Notes under the pieces: generated by a model
Databases searched by the model: none
What the model was told of the DNA's origin: nothing
What the model saw: the letters and a program-made list of their open reading frames with translations, nothing else
Translations under genes and position numbers: made by a program
Origin: an uncultured Shinella sp.
Lineage (GTDB): Bacteria > Pseudomonadota > Alphaproteobacteria > Rhizobiales > Rhizobiaceae
Length of the DNA stretch: 8,024 bases
NCBI GenBank assembly: GCA_946481465.1
Contig: CAMLOC010000128.1
Location: 1 to 8,024, forward strand
Reading direction: 5' to 3'
Shown here: in pieces, positions 6,225-8,024 of the stretch
How positions within the stretch are numbered: the stretch's first letter is position 1
Layout: every line of letters starts with the position of its first letter

Positions 6225-8024
6225 TTACGTGCGCGGCTTCAGGTTTTCGGGATCATACAGCGGCTTGTAGCCGATGCCGACCACCTCGACCCGGTAGGTC
6301 TCGTCGAAATACTCGATGGCGAGCTTGCGGCCTTCCTGGCAATAGGCGTGCGGCAGGTAGGCGAGCGCAATGTTCTTGCCGATCGTCGGGCCGAAGGCGA
6401 TGGAGGTCGTGTAGGAGCGGCGACCGAGGTCGTCGATCAACACCTCGCCGGTCGCGGGGTCGACCACCGGCAGGTTGCCGAGCGGATAGCGCTTGATGCC
6501 GTTCCTGTCGGTGTTCTCCGTCATGACGAGCGTGCAGAGCATGGCGGGCTGGTGGTCGCGCGCCTTGTATTCCAGATGCTTCGCCTTGCCGCGGAAATCC
6601 GCCTCCTTGACCTTCGGGCGGGCAAGGTCCGCCTCGATGAGGTTGTACTGGGTGAGGAGGTCGGCGTTCTGCAGGCGCAGGCTCTTTTCCATGCGGCGCG
6701 AATTGGCGTAGGTCTCCACGCCGAAGGCCATGACGCCCGTCGCGCGCAGCGCATCCCAGACGGCAAGGCCGTCCTCGTACTTCATGTGCAGTTCCCAGCC
6801 CTGCTCGCCGACATAGGAGATGCGGAAGGCGGTGACCGGCTTGCCGGCGATCTCGATCGGCTTGATCGCGGCGAACGGGAAGTTCTCGATATCGAGGCCG
6901 GCCGGGTCCGCGACCACCTTCTTCAGGTTCTCGCGGGCATTCGGCCCCCAGATGCCGATGGTGATGAACTTTTCCGAGACGTCGGTGACGGTGACGTCGA
7001 GGCCGCGGTCCTCGGCGACGCGCTTCATGTAGTGGAAGTCGCGCGGGCCGGCATCGGCGCCGTTGACGAGGCGGCAGCGGTCCGCCATGCGGAAGACGGT
7101 GAAGTCGGCGCGCACCATGCCCTCGTCGTCGAGGAAGTGGGTGTAGATGCCCTTGCCGATATTGCCGTCACCGCCGATTTTGGCCGCGCAAAGCCATTCC
7201 AGCAGCTCGACATGGTCGGGACCTTCGATATCCACCATGTGGAAATGCGACAGGTTGACGATGCCGCAATCCTCGCTCATCGCCAGGTGCTCGGCATTGG
7301 AGACGCGCCAGAAATGGCGGCTGTCCCATTCGTTCTCGCGCACCGGCACCCGGTCGCCGTACTTTTCAAGGAGATGCTCGTTGGCCTTGTAGCCATGCGC
7401 CCGCTCCCAGCCGCCGAGTTCCATGAAGTAGCCGCCAAGCTCCACCTCGCGCTCGTAGAAGGGCGAGCGCTTGACGCCGCGCCCGCTCGCATAGGGCTCG
7501 CGGGTGTGCACGGCGGGGAAGTAGATCTTCTGGGCGGCCTCGTAGGTGCGGCCCTCGATGAACTTCTCTTCGAGCTGATGCGGGTAGAAGCGGGCATAGT
7601 CGATCGAGTTGTGGTCGATCTCGGTGCGGCCGTCCGTCATCCAGTCGGCGATCAGCTTGCCGTAGCCGGGGCCGTCCTTCACCCAGATGGCGACGCAGTA
7701 CCACAGGCCCCGCACCTTCTGGCTCTCGCCGCAGGAGGGGCCGCCGGCGGCGGAAACCTGCAGGAGGCCGTTGAAGGAATGGCCCTCGTTATAGCCGAGC
7801 TCGCCCAGGATCGGCGTCAGCTCCATGGCCTTTTCGAGCGGCTCGAGGATCTGCTCCATGTCGAGGTCGCGCTGCGAGGGGGAAAGGCGCGCCTCGTGCT
7901 TTTCGAGGATGTCGCGCGGGTGGCAGAGGCGCGGATTGGTGGCTTCGTAGTAGCCCCACTCGATCTGGCCGCCTTCGGTGGTCTTCGGGTCGCCCGTATC
8001 GCGCATATAGGCGGAGTTGCCCTG
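6225..8024 (-). CDS. FAD-dependent oxidoreductase with GcvT domain (dimethylglycine/sarcosine dehydrogenase-like), C-terminal 599 residues (partial)
   Basis: The reading frame enters from the right edge (first visible residues QGNSAYMRDTGDP) and ends with TAA at 6225-6227. The true start and FAD-binding Rossmann motif lie outside, so this is the C-terminal part of a protein probably above 800 residues. Visible parts, numbered from the edge: the end of a DAO oxidase domain with a GKLIADWM stretch near 122-129; a linker domain with RSPFYEREVELGGYFMELGGWER (about 186-208), similar to the sarcosine/dimethylglycine dehydrogenase middle domain; a GcvT folate-binding domain (about 215-475) with SYVGEQGWEL (403-412) and RMEKSLRL (444-451); and a GcvT C-terminal barrel (about 495-590). 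Relatives oxidatively demethylate N-methyl amines and pass the one-carbon unit to tetrahydrofolate in the cytoplasm. The substrate is not determinable. It is convergent with the L,D-transpeptidase operon; any operon partners lie outside the window. Confidence 0.88.
   Translation of the reverse strand, partial: QGNSAYMRDTGDPKTTEGGQIEWGYYEATNPRLCHPRDILEKHEARLSPSQRDLDMEQILEPLEKAMELTPILGELGYNEGHSFNGLLQVSAAGGPSCGESQKVRGLWYCVAIWVKDGPGYGKLIADWMTDGRTEIDHNSIDYARFYPHQLEEKFIEGRTYEAAQKIYFPAVHTREPYASGRGVKRSPFYEREVELGGYFMELGGWERAHGYKANEHLLEKYGDRVPVRENEWDSRHFWRVSNAEHLAMSEDCGIVNLSHFHMVDIEGPDHVELLEWLCAAKIGGDGNIGKGIYTHFLDDEGMVRADFTVFRMADRCRLVNGADAGPRDFHYMKRVAEDRGLDVTVTDVSEKFITIGIWGPNARENLKKVVADPAGLDIENFPFAAIKPIEIAGKPVTAFRISYVGEQGWELHMKYEDGLAVWDALRATGVMAFGVETYANSRRMEKSLRLQNADLLTQYNLIEADLARPKVKEADFRGKAKHLEYKARDHQPAMLCTLVMTENTDRNGIKRYPLGNLPVVDPATGEVLIDDLGRRSYTTSIAFGPTIGKNIALAYLPHAYCQEGRKLAIEYFDETYRVEVVGIGYKPLYDPENLKPRT

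Overview
The window is GC-rich, densely coding DNA that reads as a chromosomal segment of an alphaproteobacterium, most likely Rhizobiales/Rhizobiaceae. The reasons are the gene types (carboxynorspermidine decarboxylase, a GcvT-type FAD oxidoreductase, paired YkuD lipoproteins), the strong GC bias at third codon positions, CTTG-type -35 elements, and intergenic palindromes of the kind dispersed in rhizobial genomes. The genus cannot be fixed from sequence reading alone. I see no transposase, integrase, CRISPR array, tRNA or rRNA.

Layout: (1) 1-180, minus strand: the first 60 residues of a carboxynorspermidine decarboxylase (nspC), leaving the window at the left edge. (2) 181-654: a long non-coding gap with inverted repeats near nspC. 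(3) 655-3515, plus strand: a MerR-type promoter with a 19-bp spacer and an 8-bp dyad, driving a ZntA-like P1B-2 metal-export ATPase that is translationally coupled (ATGA overlap) to an SCO1/SenC-family protein. (4) 3521-3937, minus strand: a ZntR/CadR-like MerR regulator convergent with that operon. (5) 3938-4279: the regulator's upstream region. It contains a second promoter-like element with the same 19-bp spacing and closely similar half-sites as the zntA operator, pointing towards the next genes. (6) 4280-6060, plus strand: two lipoprotein L,D-transpeptidase-fold proteins in tandem, a YafK-like one and a classical YkuD one, the second with a TTG start. (7) 6061-6224: two palindromic repeat units and a hairpin cluster. 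(8) 6225-8024, minus strand: the C-terminal 599 residues of a dimethylglycine/sarcosine dehydrogenase-like GcvT-family oxidoreductase, running off the right edge.

How the genes may work together: the MerR protein probably senses Zn/Cd/Pb-type ions and switches on zntA-sco from the remote promoter at 655-685. The most interesting reading is that it also acts at 4089-4119, between itself and the L,D-transpeptidase pair. That would place cell-wall remodelling genes (or a tiny leader ORF at 4128) in the same metal regulon. This is inferred from promoter architecture only. The outer genes (polyamine synthesis, one-carbon/methylamine oxidation) look like unrelated neighbours.
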